Assembly: GCF_000272475.1 (NCBI RefSeq)
Contig: NZ_AKFJ01000020.1
Location: 1-46,273 of the forward strand
Length of the DNA stretch: 46,273 nt
DNA from: Novosphingobium sp. Rr 2-17
GTDB taxonomy: Bacteria; Pseudomonadota; Alphaproteobacteria; Sphingomonadales; Sphingomonadaceae
Reading direction: 5' to 3'
Positions 27,811-37,255 of the stretch are shown here, one piece after another (position 1 is the stretch's first letter; every line of letters starts with the position of its first letter). The notes beneath the pieces are model-generated. The model did not search any database and had not been told where the DNA came from. It saw nothing but the letters and a program-made list of their open reading frames with translations. The position numbers and the translations under genes were made by a program.

Positions 27811-27860
27811 GTTACAGATTTCAGAGCTGTAACAAGGCACGTTACAATCCGAATGGTTAC
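27811..27860. promoter_or_regulatory. Repeated GTTAC(A) half-sites upstream of the TonB receptor
   Basis: GTTACAG (27811-27817) and CTGTAAC (27827-27833) form a perfect inverted repeat with a 9-nt spacer. Further copies GTTACA (27841-27846) and GTTAC (27856-27860) follow. The cluster ends about 60 nt before the receptor start and looks like a regulator binding array. It does not match a Fur box that I recognise. Confidence 0.45.
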
Positions 27861-27921
27861 CGTTCACAACTTTTCTGCCGGACATTCCAGCCGCTAGGCG
27901 CCGCCCAACCGAAATTGGGGG

Positions 27922-30144
27922 ATGTCTACGTTGACCATGAATTCTCACGCCGCAAAGTCTCGCGCCTTGGCGGCTCTGCTTGTCACTGCAAGCATGATGC
28001 CGATGACGGCGGCTCATGCCCAGACTGCTGCTCAGTCCGCCGCTCAGCCAGATGCGGAAGAGCCGACGCAGGAAATCCTCGTCACTGGTCGCAGCATGCT
28101 CGACCTCAAAGTCGCGACGCACACCGGATCGCGCCTGAACCTGACGCCGCTGGAAACCCCGGCTAGCGTCTATGCCGTGGACGGCGATGCCATCCGGGCA
28201 CGCGGTGACTTGAGCATCAACGATGCCGTCACTCGCGCACCTGGGATCACCTCGGTCGCCAGCATTGGCGACGGCGGCACGGGCCTCGCCTCGCGCGGGT
28301 TCAGTGGGCAGGGCTCGGTATTGCAACTGGTGGACGGCGTTCGCCAGTTCCCCGTTCAAGGCACGATCACGTTCCCATCCGACCCATGGAACGTGGATCG
28401 GATCGAAGTGCTGACCGGTCCGGCCTCTGTGTTGTACGGGCAGGGCGCCTTGGGCGGCGCCATTAACGTCATCACCAAGAAGCCGAGCGAGCAGCGCTCT
28501 CTCAACATGGAGGCGAGCTATGGCTCGCAGGACACCGTGCATCTGGCAGCGGGTGCTGGCGGCGCGATCGCGCAAGGTTGGTCATATCGCCTGGACGGCA
28601 GCTATCGCCGGTCTGACGGCTATGTCGATCGCGGTGAAAACCACTCGCTCGCCCTCAGCGGAGCATTGCGCTTCGCGCCGACCGACGATTTTTCGCTGAC
28701 GTTGCAAGTGGATTATGCTGCGGTCCACCCGATGGAATACACCGGCACCCCGCTTATCGACGGCAAGATCGACAAGCGCACCCGGCACCGCAACTACAAC
28801 GTGGGCGATGCCGATATCGACTATAAGGACGATCGCCAGACGCTGACCCTGCAATGGGCACCCAGTGAGACGTTGACGATCATGAACACCGCCTATCGCA
28901 TCGGCTCCAAGCGCAGTTGGTACGATCTGGAATATTACTGCTACGTTCAGGCCAGCGGTTCGTGCTCCAACGGCTATGTCACCGGCACACCCGGCAAGAT
29001 CGCGCGCAGCGGCAATTACGGCATCCGCCAGGATATCGAGCAGTACGGCAATCAGGGCAGCGCCACGCTGACGACCCCGCTGGGTGGATCGATGACCAAC
29101 GCCTTGGTCGTGGGGTTCGACGTGAACTCCATCGACGTCAAGTATGCCAACAACTTCGACTATTCCGATCAGGCCGACGAGGTTGATCCGTACAACTTCG
29201 ATCCCGGCGTGATGCAGAACCGCGCCGAAACGGTCCTCGATTGGCGCGCAAAAACGCTGGAATGGAGCGTGTTTGCCGAGGACCGGCTGAAGTTCAACGA
29301 CCAGCTCTCGATCGTCGGCGGCTTCCGCTATGAGGAAGATCGTTTGCGTCGCCGCAACTACGATTACACCGATGGCGTCATTACGGGCACAAGCAACGCG
29401 TTTGACGTGCGGCAAAAGACATTCCGCAACTTCACCTGGCGGGTCGGCGCGGTATATCAGCCAACACCGGACGTTTCCGTGTATGGACAGTATTCAACCG
29501 GCGTCGATCCGATCGGATCGCTGGCAAGCACCAGTGCCAGCCAGATCGCCTATTCCAATGCCAAGGGCGATCAAGTCGAAGTGGGCGTGAAGGCAAGCTT
29601 CCTGGGTGGGCGCGGCTCGGCGACGTTGTCGGCCTATCGCATCGTGAAGAAAGATCTGCTGGTTCAGCGTACTACCGACAGTCCGATCGAACAGGTGGGC
29701 CAGCGCTCTTCGAAGGGTATCGAAGCCGCCGTGTCGCTGGCGCTGGCCGCCGGGTTCGGGATCGAGGCCAATGGCACCGTTCTGGATGCCAAGTATGACG
29801 ACTATGTCAGCGGCGGCGCCGACTACACCGGCAACACGCCCTATAACGTGCCCAAAGAGGCAGCCAACCTATGGCTGACCTGGCAGGGGCTGGAAAAGGT
29901 CCGCGCCCAGGTCGGCCTGCGCTACGTCGGCAAGCGCTACGCCGATGATGCTAACACTTCTCGAATTCCGGCTTATACCGTCGTCGATGCCGGCCTATCC
30001 TATGCCTTCACTGAGAACCTGGCCGTCGATCTGCGGGTCTACAACGTGTTCGACAAGGTCTACGCCATATCGGCCTACGACTATGACCAATGGGTGCTGG
30101 GCCGCCCGCAGTCGTTCGATGTCGCGGTGAGGGCGCGGTTCTGA
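27922..30144 (+). CDS. TonB-dependent siderophore receptor
   Basis: The 740-residue outer-membrane protein has a signal peptide (cleavage near AAHAQT, about residue 37), a TonB-box-like TQEILVTG just after, a plug domain (TPLETPASVYAVDGD, GLASRGFSGQGS, DRIEVLTGPASVLYGQGAL, GGAINVITKKP) and a 22-strand barrel ending in a terminal phenylalanine (VRARF). It would import a ferric siderophore using TonB energy. The first ATG at 27922 has GGGGG abutting it; a second ATG at 27937 is possible. The PepSY gene follows after 1 bp, an association typical of iron uptake and reduction. The siderophore cannot be named. Confidence 0.93.
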   Translation: MSTLTMNSHAAKSRALAALLVTASMMPMTAAHAQTAAQSAAQPDAEEPTQEILVTGRSMLDLKVATHTGSRLNLTPLETPASVYAVDGDAIRARGDLSINDAVTRAPGITSVASIGDGGTGLASRGFSGQGSVLQLVDGVRQFPVQGTITFPSDPWNVDRIEVLTGPASVLYGQGALGGAINVITKKPSEQRSLNMEASYGSQDTVHLAAGAGGAIAQGWSYRLDGSYRRSDGYVDRGENHSLALSGALRFAPTDDFSLTLQVDYAAVHPMEYTGTPLIDGKIDKRTRHRNYNVGDADIDYKDDRQTLTLQWAPSETLTIMNTAYRIGSKRSWYDLEYYCYVQASGSCSNGYVTGTPGKIARSGNYGIRQDIEQYGNQGSATLTTPLGGSMTNALVVGFDVNSIDVKYANNFDYSDQADEVDPYNFDPGVMQNRAETVLDWRAKTLEWSVFAEDRLKFNDQLSIVGGFRYEEDRLRRRNYDYTDGVITGTSNAFDVRQKTFRNFTWRVGAVYQPTPDVSVYGQYSTGVDPIGSLASTSASQIAYSNAKGDQVEVGVKASFLGGRGSATLSAYRIVKKDLLVQRTTDSPIEQVGQRSSKGIEAAVSLALAAGFGIEANGTVLDAKYDDYVSGGADYTGNTPYNVPKEAANLWLTWQGLEKVRAQVGLRYVGKRYADDANTSRIPAYTVVDAGLSYAFTENLAVDLRVYNVFDKVYAISAYDYDQWVLGRPQSFDVAVRARF

Positions 30145-30145
30145 A

Positions 30146-31672
30146 ATGGTGGGAGCCAGCCTGGCACATCGCGGCAAGCGCTGGCTCTACCTCGTCCATC
30201 GCTGGGTGGGGATCGCCAGTTGCCTGCTGTTCCTGGCCTGGTTCCTCTCAGGGCTGGTGATGATCTATGTGCCTTATCCTTCGCTCAGCCGGGGGGAGGC
30301 GCTGGACGGGCTGCCCGCGATCAACTGGAGCGAGGTCCGCGTAGGCCCCGCCGAGGTGGAGCGGATCGCAGGCGTCGGCAGGCCCGGTACGATCGCGCTG
30401 GAAATGGCGGGCGCCGACCCGGTGTGGCGGGTTACGAACGCCGCCGCGCCGCAAGCGACGCTGTCTGCGACGACAGGCGGGGTGCTCGGGCCGGTCTCCG
30501 CCGCTCAGGCCGCGCGCATCGCTGCGGCCTTCGCGCGCGTGCCGGTGCTCGGCGTGGAGAAGCTGGAGCGTGACCAATGGACCGTCAACGACCGCTTCGA
30601 TCCGCAGCGCCCCTTGTACAAGGTGCGGTTGCAAGGGCCGGATAAGCGCGATCTCTACGTATCGAGCGCGAGTGGCGCCGTAATCCAGGAAACGCGTGCG
30701 ACCGAGCGGTTTTGGAACTGGTTGGGTTCGGTGCCGCACTGGATCTACCCCACGGTCCTGCGCCAGAACCAGCCGGCGTGGCGGCAAACGGTCATCTGGG
30801 TCGCTGGCCCTTGCGTGCTCGTAGCGATCACCGGGATGTGGATCGGTATCCTGCGCACCCGGATGGGAAAGCGGCGGTTCAAGGGTGGCCGGATGACGCC
30901 CTATCACGGCTGGATGCTATGGCATCACATCGCCGGCTTGACCGGAGGCGTGCTGCTCACGCTGTGGATATTCAGCGGCTGGCTCTCCGTCGATCCGGGG
31001 CGAATCTTCGCCAGCCCCGGCCTGTCGGACAGTGCCGTGCGCACGTACGCCGGCGCGCAGGCTTTTCCGCCGATCGATATCGCCCGACTGGCAGCCGCTG
31101 CCGGTCCGGCCAAGCGGGTGGAGTTCGCGTGGGCCGCCAGTCGCCCCTGGGCCTTGGTCGAACGTCCCGACCAAACCGAAACTCTGGACGCGCGAACGCT
31201 GCGCCACGCCCATGCCGACCGCTCCGCGCTCGTCGCCCAAGCCCGCAAACTTTTGCCCGGAGCGGCCATCGCCTCAGTCCAAGTATTGCAGGCGCCAGAC
31301 CTCTACTGGTACGAAGCCGGCGCTTTGCCGCGCCTTCCCGTGCTGCGGATCACGTTCGCCGACCCTGGCGAAACCTGGGTCCACATCGATCCCGCGACCG
31401 GCGAATTACTCGGCAGCATCGACCGCACAGGGCGGGTGTATCGCTGGGTCTACCAGTTGTTTCATACCTGGGACTTGAACGTACTCACCCTCAACCGCCC
31501 GGTCTGGGACATCTTCCTGTGGACGTTCTCACTGATAGGGATCGTCACGTCGGTGTCCGGCATCTGGATAGGCTGGCGCCGCCTGCGCGGGCCAGTGCGT
31601 CCGAAAAGGCCTGGGCGATGCGACAAACCTTTGTCCAGCACCAGCTTCCAGCCTAGCGATAAGCTAATATAG
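30146..31672 (+). CDS. PepSY-domain membrane protein (putative siderophore-iron reductase)
   Basis: The 508-residue inner-membrane protein has a first helix with LYLVHRWVGIASCLLFLAW, then periplasmic PepSY-like regions and further helices near residues 210-230, 255-280 and 460-480. Histidines in LVHRWVG, WMLWHHIAG and VYQLFHTWDLN sit at helix ends in the manner of heme-binding ferric reductase-like PepSY proteins. It follows the TonB receptor by one base, so the two form an operon. A role in releasing iron from an imported siderophore is inferred from this common pairing. Confidence 0.85.
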   Translation: MVGASLAHRGKRWLYLVHRWVGIASCLLFLAWFLSGLVMIYVPYPSLSRGEALDGLPAINWSEVRVGPAEVERIAGVGRPGTIALEMAGADPVWRVTNAAAPQATLSATTGGVLGPVSAAQAARIAAAFARVPVLGVEKLERDQWTVNDRFDPQRPLYKVRLQGPDKRDLYVSSASGAVIQETRATERFWNWLGSVPHWIYPTVLRQNQPAWRQTVIWVAGPCVLVAITGMWIGILRTRMGKRRFKGGRMTPYHGWMLWHHIAGLTGGVLLTLWIFSGWLSVDPGRIFASPGLSDSAVRTYAGAQAFPPIDIARLAAAAGPAKRVEFAWAASRPWALVERPDQTETLDARTLRHAHADRSALVAQARKLLPGAAIASVQVLQAPDLYWYEAGALPRLPVLRITFADPGETWVHIDPATGELLGSIDRTGRVYRWVYQLFHTWDLNVLTLNRPVWDIFLWTFSLIGIVTSVSGIWIGWRRLRGPVRPKRPGRCDKPLSSTSFQPSDKLI

Positions 31673-31925
31673 GTGATCACCTGGAGGCTGCCGGCCAGCA
31701 AAAAGCATCCAGAAACCAGCCCGCAATATGGCGGTCAATCTGGGCTTCCGGCAGTTTAGGCATTTAATCTAATGTCTTGCGAAGCTGCTCGTGAAACGTG
31801 GGATGCCATCCGCAAAATGGCCCGGGAAGGGGCAGTTGCCTTACCACCCCTGATTTGGGTAGCCCATCCCGGACGTGCCATGCCGGTGGCGTCCTCGGCA
31901 AATGTACTCCAAAGCTCGACGTACC

Positions 31926-33020
31926 ATGTCAACGACCGCTCTATCCTTATTCGATGCACTTCCTCTCCTGAACGCCGGACTGCGAGGGGGGGCGGCTGCT
32001 CTGCTGGTCCTGGCGAGCACCGTCTTCCTGCGTGCGCCCTCAAGCCTGCCAAGCCGCTTCGGCGCGGCGCTTGCGCTCTGCGGGATCATCGCGTCGCTTG
32101 CTGGTCTGCCGCCCATTACCGCGCTCGATCCATTCGATCCGTTGGTCGCCCTATGCACCAATGCCTGCGTGCCGCTGTTCTGGATTTTTACACGCGCTTG
32201 GTTCGATGACGCTTTCCGGCCGAGGTGGATCGATGCGGCATTGGGCGTCGGCTACACGGTACTCGGCCTTATCTTGTGGCTCCAACATGAGGCTCCGATT
32301 GCACCGATCAATAGTCTCGACCTGCTGTCATATCTCGGCGGAACAGCATTCGCGTTGCATGCGCTGTGGCTCGCCTGGCGAAGCCGTGCCGTCGATTTGG
32401 TCGAGCCGCGACGCCACGCCCGGATCGGCTTTATCCTGATTCTGGCAGGCATTATCCTATGGCTAACCTGGAGCGAAGTGGCCGGGCGTATTAGCGGAGC
32501 GGTCTTCACATCGACGATAACGGGTGCGATCGTCCTTTTCGTCGGCGCGCTGGGTTTGCTTATCATCCTGGTCGGGTTGCGGCACGCGGATATGTTTCCC
32601 ATCCCGGCCGATACACACTCCGCAACACCGGACCAGACTGCGGAAGCGCTTGATTCCACGCTGGCACGGGCGCTCGACCGGCTGATGACCGAGGATCGCT
32701 TGTATCGCGATCCGGATCTGACGATCGGCAGGATCGCCGCACGGTTGGATTCACCCGAATATCGGTTGCGTCGGCTCATCAACGCCGGTCTCGGCTATCG
32801 TAACGTGAACGAATATCTCAATGGCTTTCGCCTGCACGAAGTGTCCGAGGCCTTGTCGGACAGGTCGCAAGCCCAGGTACCGATCACGACGATCGCGATG
32901 GATGCCGGTTTCGGCAGTCTCAGCGTGTTCAATCGCTGCTTCAAGGTGCAGTTCGGTGAAACCCCGAGTGTGTACCGCAAAAGACTTTCGACCATCCCCG
33001 GCGGCACATCGCAGCACTGA
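31926..33020 (+). CDS. AraC-family regulator with membrane-embedded N-terminal half
   Basis: The 364-residue protein carries about six to seven hydrophobic helices in residues 10-220 and an AraC-type DNA-binding domain at the C-terminus (DLTIGRIAARLDSPEYRLRR, then VPITTIAMDAGFGSLSVFNRCFKVQFGETPSVYR). ATG 31926 is chosen because residues before it are poorly coding and non-conserved in character; no strong ribosome site is seen. It lies directly upstream of the RND efflux genes on the same strand and is their likely local regulator. Sensing a membrane-partitioning compound is inference. Confidence 0.82.
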   Translation: MSTTALSLFDALPLLNAGLRGGAAALLVLASTVFLRAPSSLPSRFGAALALCGIIASLAGLPPITALDPFDPLVALCTNACVPLFWIFTRAWFDDAFRPRWIDAALGVGYTVLGLILWLQHEAPIAPINSLDLLSYLGGTAFALHALWLAWRSRAVDLVEPRRHARIGFILILAGIILWLTWSEVAGRISGAVFTSTITGAIVLFVGALGLLIILVGLRHADMFPIPADTHSATPDQTAEALDSTLARALDRLMTEDRLYRDPDLTIGRIAARLDSPEYRLRRLINAGLGYRNVNEYLNGFRLHEVSEALSDRSQAQVPITTIAMDAGFGSLSVFNRCFKVQFGETPSVYRKRLSTIPGGTSQH

Positions 33021-33026
33021 TCGATT

Positions 33027-33050
33027 TCGAAAACGACCGGTCGTTTTCGA
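33027..33050. promoter_or_regulatory. Perfect 24-bp palindrome, probable TetR-type operator
   Basis: Half-site TCGAAAACGACC is followed at once by its exact reverse complement, centred between 33038 and 33039, starting 6 bp after the AraC-type gene stop and 67 bp before the adaptor start. The ACGACCGGTCGT core looks like operators of TetR-family efflux repressors. Alternatively it could be a hairpin ending the regulator transcript, but it has almost no loop, which favours DNA binding. Confidence 0.6.
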
Positions 33051-33116
33051 GGATTGGCGCGTAATCGCCGGCTACGACTGCCAGGAGCGGCCTCGTCACG
33101 TTACGAAGGCCCGTTC

Positions 33117-34205
33117 ATGCTCCACCCCAGTCCGTTCTACGCTGCAGTCTGCCGCAGCGCTGCGCTCATCGCCGCTGTGGCCATCGCAGGCTGCTCCTCC
33201 CCCGAAGTGCCCGCACCATCGCGTGCGACGCTCGTCGATCTGGTCGTTGTACATCGCAGCGGTGGGCAGGCATCCACGCTGGAAGGTGTTTTGCGGCCGC
33301 GCCGTGACATTGGGCTCGGCTTCAAGGTTGGCGGGCGCATCGCGATCCTGACCGTGCAGGTCGGCGATCATGTCCGAAAGGGACAAGTGTTGGCGCGACT
33401 GGCCCAGGGCGAGCTCGACGCCGCGACGCGCCAAGCGCGAGCCGATCTGGCTGCAGCCGCCGCTGAGGCCGCGCAAGCGCAAGATTCAGCGAAGCGGGCC
33501 CAAGGGCTCGACGCGACCGGAGCGCTGTCGAGCGCAGACGTCAAGGCGCGCGCGTTGGCTGCCACAGTTGCCGCAGCCAGGCGTGACGCGGCGCATTCGG
33601 CGCTCGATCGCAGCCGGACAATGGTCGCGGACACGGTGCTGGTCGCCCCCGAAGATGGTATCGTGACCGATCGCCTCGCCGAGCCGGGCATGGTCGTCGA
33701 CGCCGGCAGCGTGGTCGTTCGTCTCGCCGCAGGCGACGCGGAAATCGAGGTCAAGGTTCCCGAAACGATGCGACTGTCGGCGAACGCAACAGCCGACATA
33801 TCCTTCCCATCGCGACCGGGCGGCGTCGTCCAGGCCCGCCTGCGCCGCCTCGATCCGGCGGCGGACAGTGTATCTCGGCTTCGTACGGCACGATTCGTAC
33901 TGCTCGCGCGGCCTGCGGATTTGCCATTCAACAGCTCGGCCTCGGTGGCGATCCTTAGCGACCGGGTCAACCCGCACGCCCGCATCCCGATGGCGGCCGT
34001 CAGCGGGCGTGGCGGGCGGGGCCATGTTTGGTTGGTGACCGGTCATACGGTGCATCGCAAGTCGATCGATATTCTCGAGTTACGCGCCGACGACGCAATC
34101 GTTGCGGGGCTGGAGGACGGGCAACGCATCGTCGCCAGCGGCGGAGACACGCTAAGTGAGGGACAGACGATCGTGCCAGCGGGCTACGTCCAGGGCAGCC
34201 TGTAA
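33117..34205 (+). CDS. RND efflux periplasmic adaptor (membrane fusion lipoprotein)
   Basis: The 362-residue adaptor links the permease to the outer-membrane channel. It has a lipoprotein signal (AALIAAVAIAGC, lipobox IAGC), a lipoyl-type half-motif (GGRIAILTVQVGDHVRKGQVL), an alanine-rich alpha-hairpin (about residues 95-160), the second half-motif (VLVAPEDGIVTDRLAEPGMVV) and a beta-barrel. GAAGG is 7 nt before the ATG at 33117. It ends 2 bp before the permease. AcrA-like function is certain at family level; substrate is unknown. Confidence 0.92.
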   Translation: MLHPSPFYAAVCRSAALIAAVAIAGCSSPEVPAPSRATLVDLVVVHRSGGQASTLEGVLRPRRDIGLGFKVGGRIAILTVQVGDHVRKGQVLARLAQGELDAATRQARADLAAAAAEAAQAQDSAKRAQGLDATGALSSADVKARALAATVAAARRDAAHSALDRSRTMVADTVLVAPEDGIVTDRLAEPGMVVDAGSVVVRLAAGDAEIEVKVPETMRLSANATADISFPSRPGGVVQARLRRLDPAADSVSRLRTARFVLLARPADLPFNSSASVAILSDRVNPHARIPMAAVSGRGGRGHVWLVTGHTVHRKSIDILELRADDAIVAGLEDGQRIVASGGDTLSEGQTIVPAGYVQGSL

Positions 34206-34207
34206 CG

Positions 34208-37200
34208 ATGGATCGCTTCAATCTATCGCGCTGGGCCATCCGCCATCCCGCATTGGTGGGCTTTCTGATCGCCATCCTGTTCGCGGCCGGTGCCGCGCAG
34301 TTCATGACGCTTGGGCGCGACGAGGACCCCGGTTTCACCCTGAAGGAGATGATCGTCGCCGGCACCTGGCCGGGGGCATCGCCCGCACAGATGCAGGCGC
34401 AGGTGGCCAATCCTATCGAGCGCACCTTGCGCGCGATCGATCATCTCGATTTCCTTGAGACCTATTGTGTCGAGGGCGGCTGCGTCACGCGCGTGTCGTT
34501 GCAGGACAGCGCACCCAAAGACCGTGTCGCAGGCATCTGGCAGCAGGTGCGCAAGCGGCTCAAGGATATTGAGCCGACCCTCCCTCAAGGCGCGGCGGTG
34601 AGCGCCGACGAAGACAATGCATATGTATATGGCTATGTCTTCACCCTGACAGGGGCCGATAACGCCCGGCTCGTCCGACTCGCCGAGCAGGCCCGCGACA
34701 CCATGCTGCGACTGCCCGGTGTCGCCAAGGCGCAGATCACCGGCGAGATTCCGCGCAAGCTGTTCGTGGACATCGACCCGCGACGCCTCGCGGCGATGGG
34801 GATCACGCCGGATCAGCTCGCCCGTGTGCTCGGCCAGCGCACGCTGATTGCGCCGGCTGGAATCAGTGAGCGATCGGTGCGGGTGCCCGTGCGTGTGGGC
34901 GATACGCTCGACGGGGTCTCCGCGGTCGAGGAAACACGGCTGGCGAGCGCCAGCGGCGCAGTCCGCGTCGCGGACATCGCGACGGTGAGTCGCGGCTATG
35001 CCGATCCGCCCGACGGGTTGGTGCGCCACGCCGGCAGGCCCGCAGTCACGCTGGCCCTCGCGATGGCGCCAGGTGCCGATGGCCTCGCGCTCGGCAAACA
35101 GTTGCGCGACGCGGCGGCGGACATCCGCCAGCAGCTTCCCGCCGGCGTGACGCTGACCCAGGTCGAGGATCAGAGCCAGAATATCCGCGAGGCGGTCAAT
35201 ACCTTCCTCATCAAGTTCTTCTGTGCATTGGCGGTGGTGCTGATCGTTGCCTTCGTAACGCTCGGCTGGCGCACGGGAATCGTCGTGGCACTGTCGGTGC
35301 CGTTGACGCTTGCAATCGTCGCCCTGTTCATGGGCGCAAGCGGGATCGGGCTTGAGCGGATCTCGCTCGGCGCGCTCATCCTGTCGCTCGGGCTACTGGT
35401 CGACGATGCGATCATCAGCGTCGAGGCGATGGTCGTTCAGTTGGAAAAGGGCGCGAGCCGCGCGGACGCGGCCGCCTTCGCCTGGACGCATACCGCCTTC
35501 CCGATGCTGACGGGCACATTGCTTACCGTGATCGGGTTCCTGCCGGTCGGGTTCGCCGAATCGACGACCAGCGAATATGCCGGCGGGATATTCTGGGTGA
35601 CGGGCTCGGCGTTGATCGTCAGTTGGTTCGTCGCGGTGGTGTTCACGCCGTATCTCGGCGTGCGGCTGTTGCCCGAGGTCGCGTCGGGACACGCCGGCAA
35701 CGCGATGTACGACACCCCGATATACCGTCGGCTCGCAGCTATTATCGCCTGGTGCATCGAACATGGCCGGCTGGTGATATGGGTTACGCTCGGATTGCTG
35801 CTGGCGAGTGGCGCTGGCATGCTGCTGGTCCGCCAGCAATTTTTCCCGCTGTCCGATCGCCCCGAGGTGATCGTCGATCTTAGCCTGAAGCCTGGCACGT
35901 CGATCACGGCGACGAGCGCGGCGGTTTCGCGGATGGAACATGCGCTGGCAGGCAATCCCGACATTCGTCATCTCGACAGCTATGTCGGCCAGGGCGCGCC
36001 ACGCTTCTATCTGCCCTATGGGCCGCTGCTACCGAACTCGGCCACCGCGACATTGGTGCTGGTCGCCACCGATCTCGACGCCCGCGAGCGGTTGATCACG
36101 CGGCTCACCAATCCGGCCATTTTGCCCGAGGCGAAGATCCATGTTCACCGCCTGTCGCTGGGCCCCAGTGCCGGCTTTCCGATCCAGTATCGCGTGATCG
36201 GCCCGGATCCGTCCCGCCTGCGCATGATCGCCGACCGACTTACGGGAATCCTGCGTGCGACCCGCGGCACGACTGCGGTGCAGGTCAATTGGGGCGCCCA
36301 GACGCCAGTCGCGCGGTTCGATCTGGACGCCGATCGCGTCGCCCGGCTCGGTCTCGATCGCGGCCAGATCGCCGATGCGATGAACACGGTGCTGTCGGGT
36401 CAGTCGGCGGGCGAGGTTCTGCAAGACACCAAGCGCATTGGCATCGTGGTGCGCGGACAGGCAGCTGACCGCAGCGATCTTGGGCGGCTGCCCGACATGG
36501 CCGTCCCCACCCCGAACGGGCCGGTTCCGCTCAGCCAGATAGGGCACATGACCATCGCCACCGAGGATCCGATCGTGTGGACGCGCAACGGCGAACGCGT
36601 CGTCACGGTCGAGGCGGACACGTTTGGTGATATCCAGCCCGCCGACATCCTGACCGACGCGTCCCCGCGTGTTGCCGCGCTCGTCGCCGCGCTGCCCGCG
36701 GGATACCGGATCGAGGTCGGCGGTGACGAGGAACTATCCGCCAAGGCCAATAATGCGATCTACAAATTGCTGCCGATTACGCTGGCGGCGATGCTGCTCC
36801 TGCTGATGGTGCAGCTTCAGAGCCTGGGGCGGACTCTGCTGGTGCTGGCGACCGCTCCGCTCGGGCTGATCGGCGCGGTGGCGGCATTGCTCGTCACCGG
36901 CCAGCCGTTCGGGTTCGTCGCCCTGCTCGGGCTGATCGCACTGGCAGGGATGATCATGCGCAACGCAATCATCCTCGTCGATCAGGTCCAGAGCGATTTC
37001 GGTGACGGGGCGGAAGGCGACCTGCGCGGGGCGATCATCACCGCAACGGTCGCTCGGTCGCGCCCCGTGGTGCTCACCGCGCTTGCCGCCGTGCTCGCGT
37101 TCATCCCGCTATGTTTCAACATCTTCTGGGGGCCGATGGCGATCGTGATGATCGGCGGGCTGATCGGCGCGACGCTGCTCACGCTGCTCGCGCTGCCGGC

Positions 37201-37255
37201 CCTGTATGCGCTCGCGTTCGATCGCGGCCGGAAACCGGAGCCATCTCATGCGTAA
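34208..37255 (+). CDS. RND efflux permease
   Basis: The 1015-residue inner-membrane proton antiporter has the RND pattern: helix 1 at about residue 10, a large periplasmic loop, helices 2-6 from about 330, helix 7 near 520, a second loop, and helices 8-12 from about 855. The proton-relay pair is visible in LGLLVDDAIISVEAM (two Asp in helix 4). The second repeat has LLGLIALAGMIMRNAIILVDQ. It belongs to the hydrophobe/amphiphile efflux side rather than heavy-metal CusA, which would carry a different helix-4 motif. It overlaps the outer-membrane gene by 8 nt. Substrate unknown. Confidence 0.93.
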   Translation: MDRFNLSRWAIRHPALVGFLIAILFAAGAAQFMTLGRDEDPGFTLKEMIVAGTWPGASPAQMQAQVANPIERTLRAIDHLDFLETYCVEGGCVTRVSLQDSAPKDRVAGIWQQVRKRLKDIEPTLPQGAAVSADEDNAYVYGYVFTLTGADNARLVRLAEQARDTMLRLPGVAKAQITGEIPRKLFVDIDPRRLAAMGITPDQLARVLGQRTLIAPAGISERSVRVPVRVGDTLDGVSAVEETRLASASGAVRVADIATVSRGYADPPDGLVRHAGRPAVTLALAMAPGADGLALGKQLRDAAADIRQQLPAGVTLTQVEDQSQNIREAVNTFLIKFFCALAVVLIVAFVTLGWRTGIVVALSVPLTLAIVALFMGASGIGLERISLGALILSLGLLVDDAIISVEAMVVQLEKGASRADAAAFAWTHTAFPMLTGTLLTVIGFLPVGFAESTTSEYAGGIFWVTGSALIVSWFVAVVFTPYLGVRLLPEVASGHAGNAMYDTPIYRRLAAIIAWCIEHGRLVIWVTLGLLLASGAGMLLVRQQFFPLSDRPEVIVDLSLKPGTSITATSAAVSRMEHALAGNPDIRHLDSYVGQGAPRFYLPYGPLLPNSATATLVLVATDLDARERLITRLTNPAILPEAKIHVHRLSLGPSAGFPIQYRVIGPDPSRLRMIADRLTGILRATRGTTAVQVNWGAQTPVARFDLDADRVARLGLDRGQIADAMNTVLSGQSAGEVLQDTKRIGIVVRGQAADRSDLGRLPDMAVPTPNGPVPLSQIGHMTIATEDPIVWTRNGERVVTVEADTFGDIQPADILTDASPRVAALVAALPAGYRIEVGGDEELSAKANNAIYKLLPITLAAMLLLLMVQLQSLGRTLLVLATAPLGLIGAVAALLVTGQPFGFVALLGLIALAGMIMRNAIILVDQVQSDFGDGAEGDLRGAIITATVARSRPVVLTALAAVLAFIPLCFNIFWGPMAIVMIGGLIGATLLTLLALPALYALAFDRGRKPEPSHA

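Noticed and set aside
31671..31682. Palindrome AGGTGATCACCT at the PepSY stop
   Set aside because: A perfect 12-bp palindrome, but short, overlapping a stop codon and without a linked promoter or repeat copy; too weak to call an operator.
31772..32209. Plus-strand frame before the AraC-type regulator
   Set aside because: It runs into the regulator in a different frame, turns Arg-rich, and has no ribosome site. The 31673-31925 gap seems non-coding.
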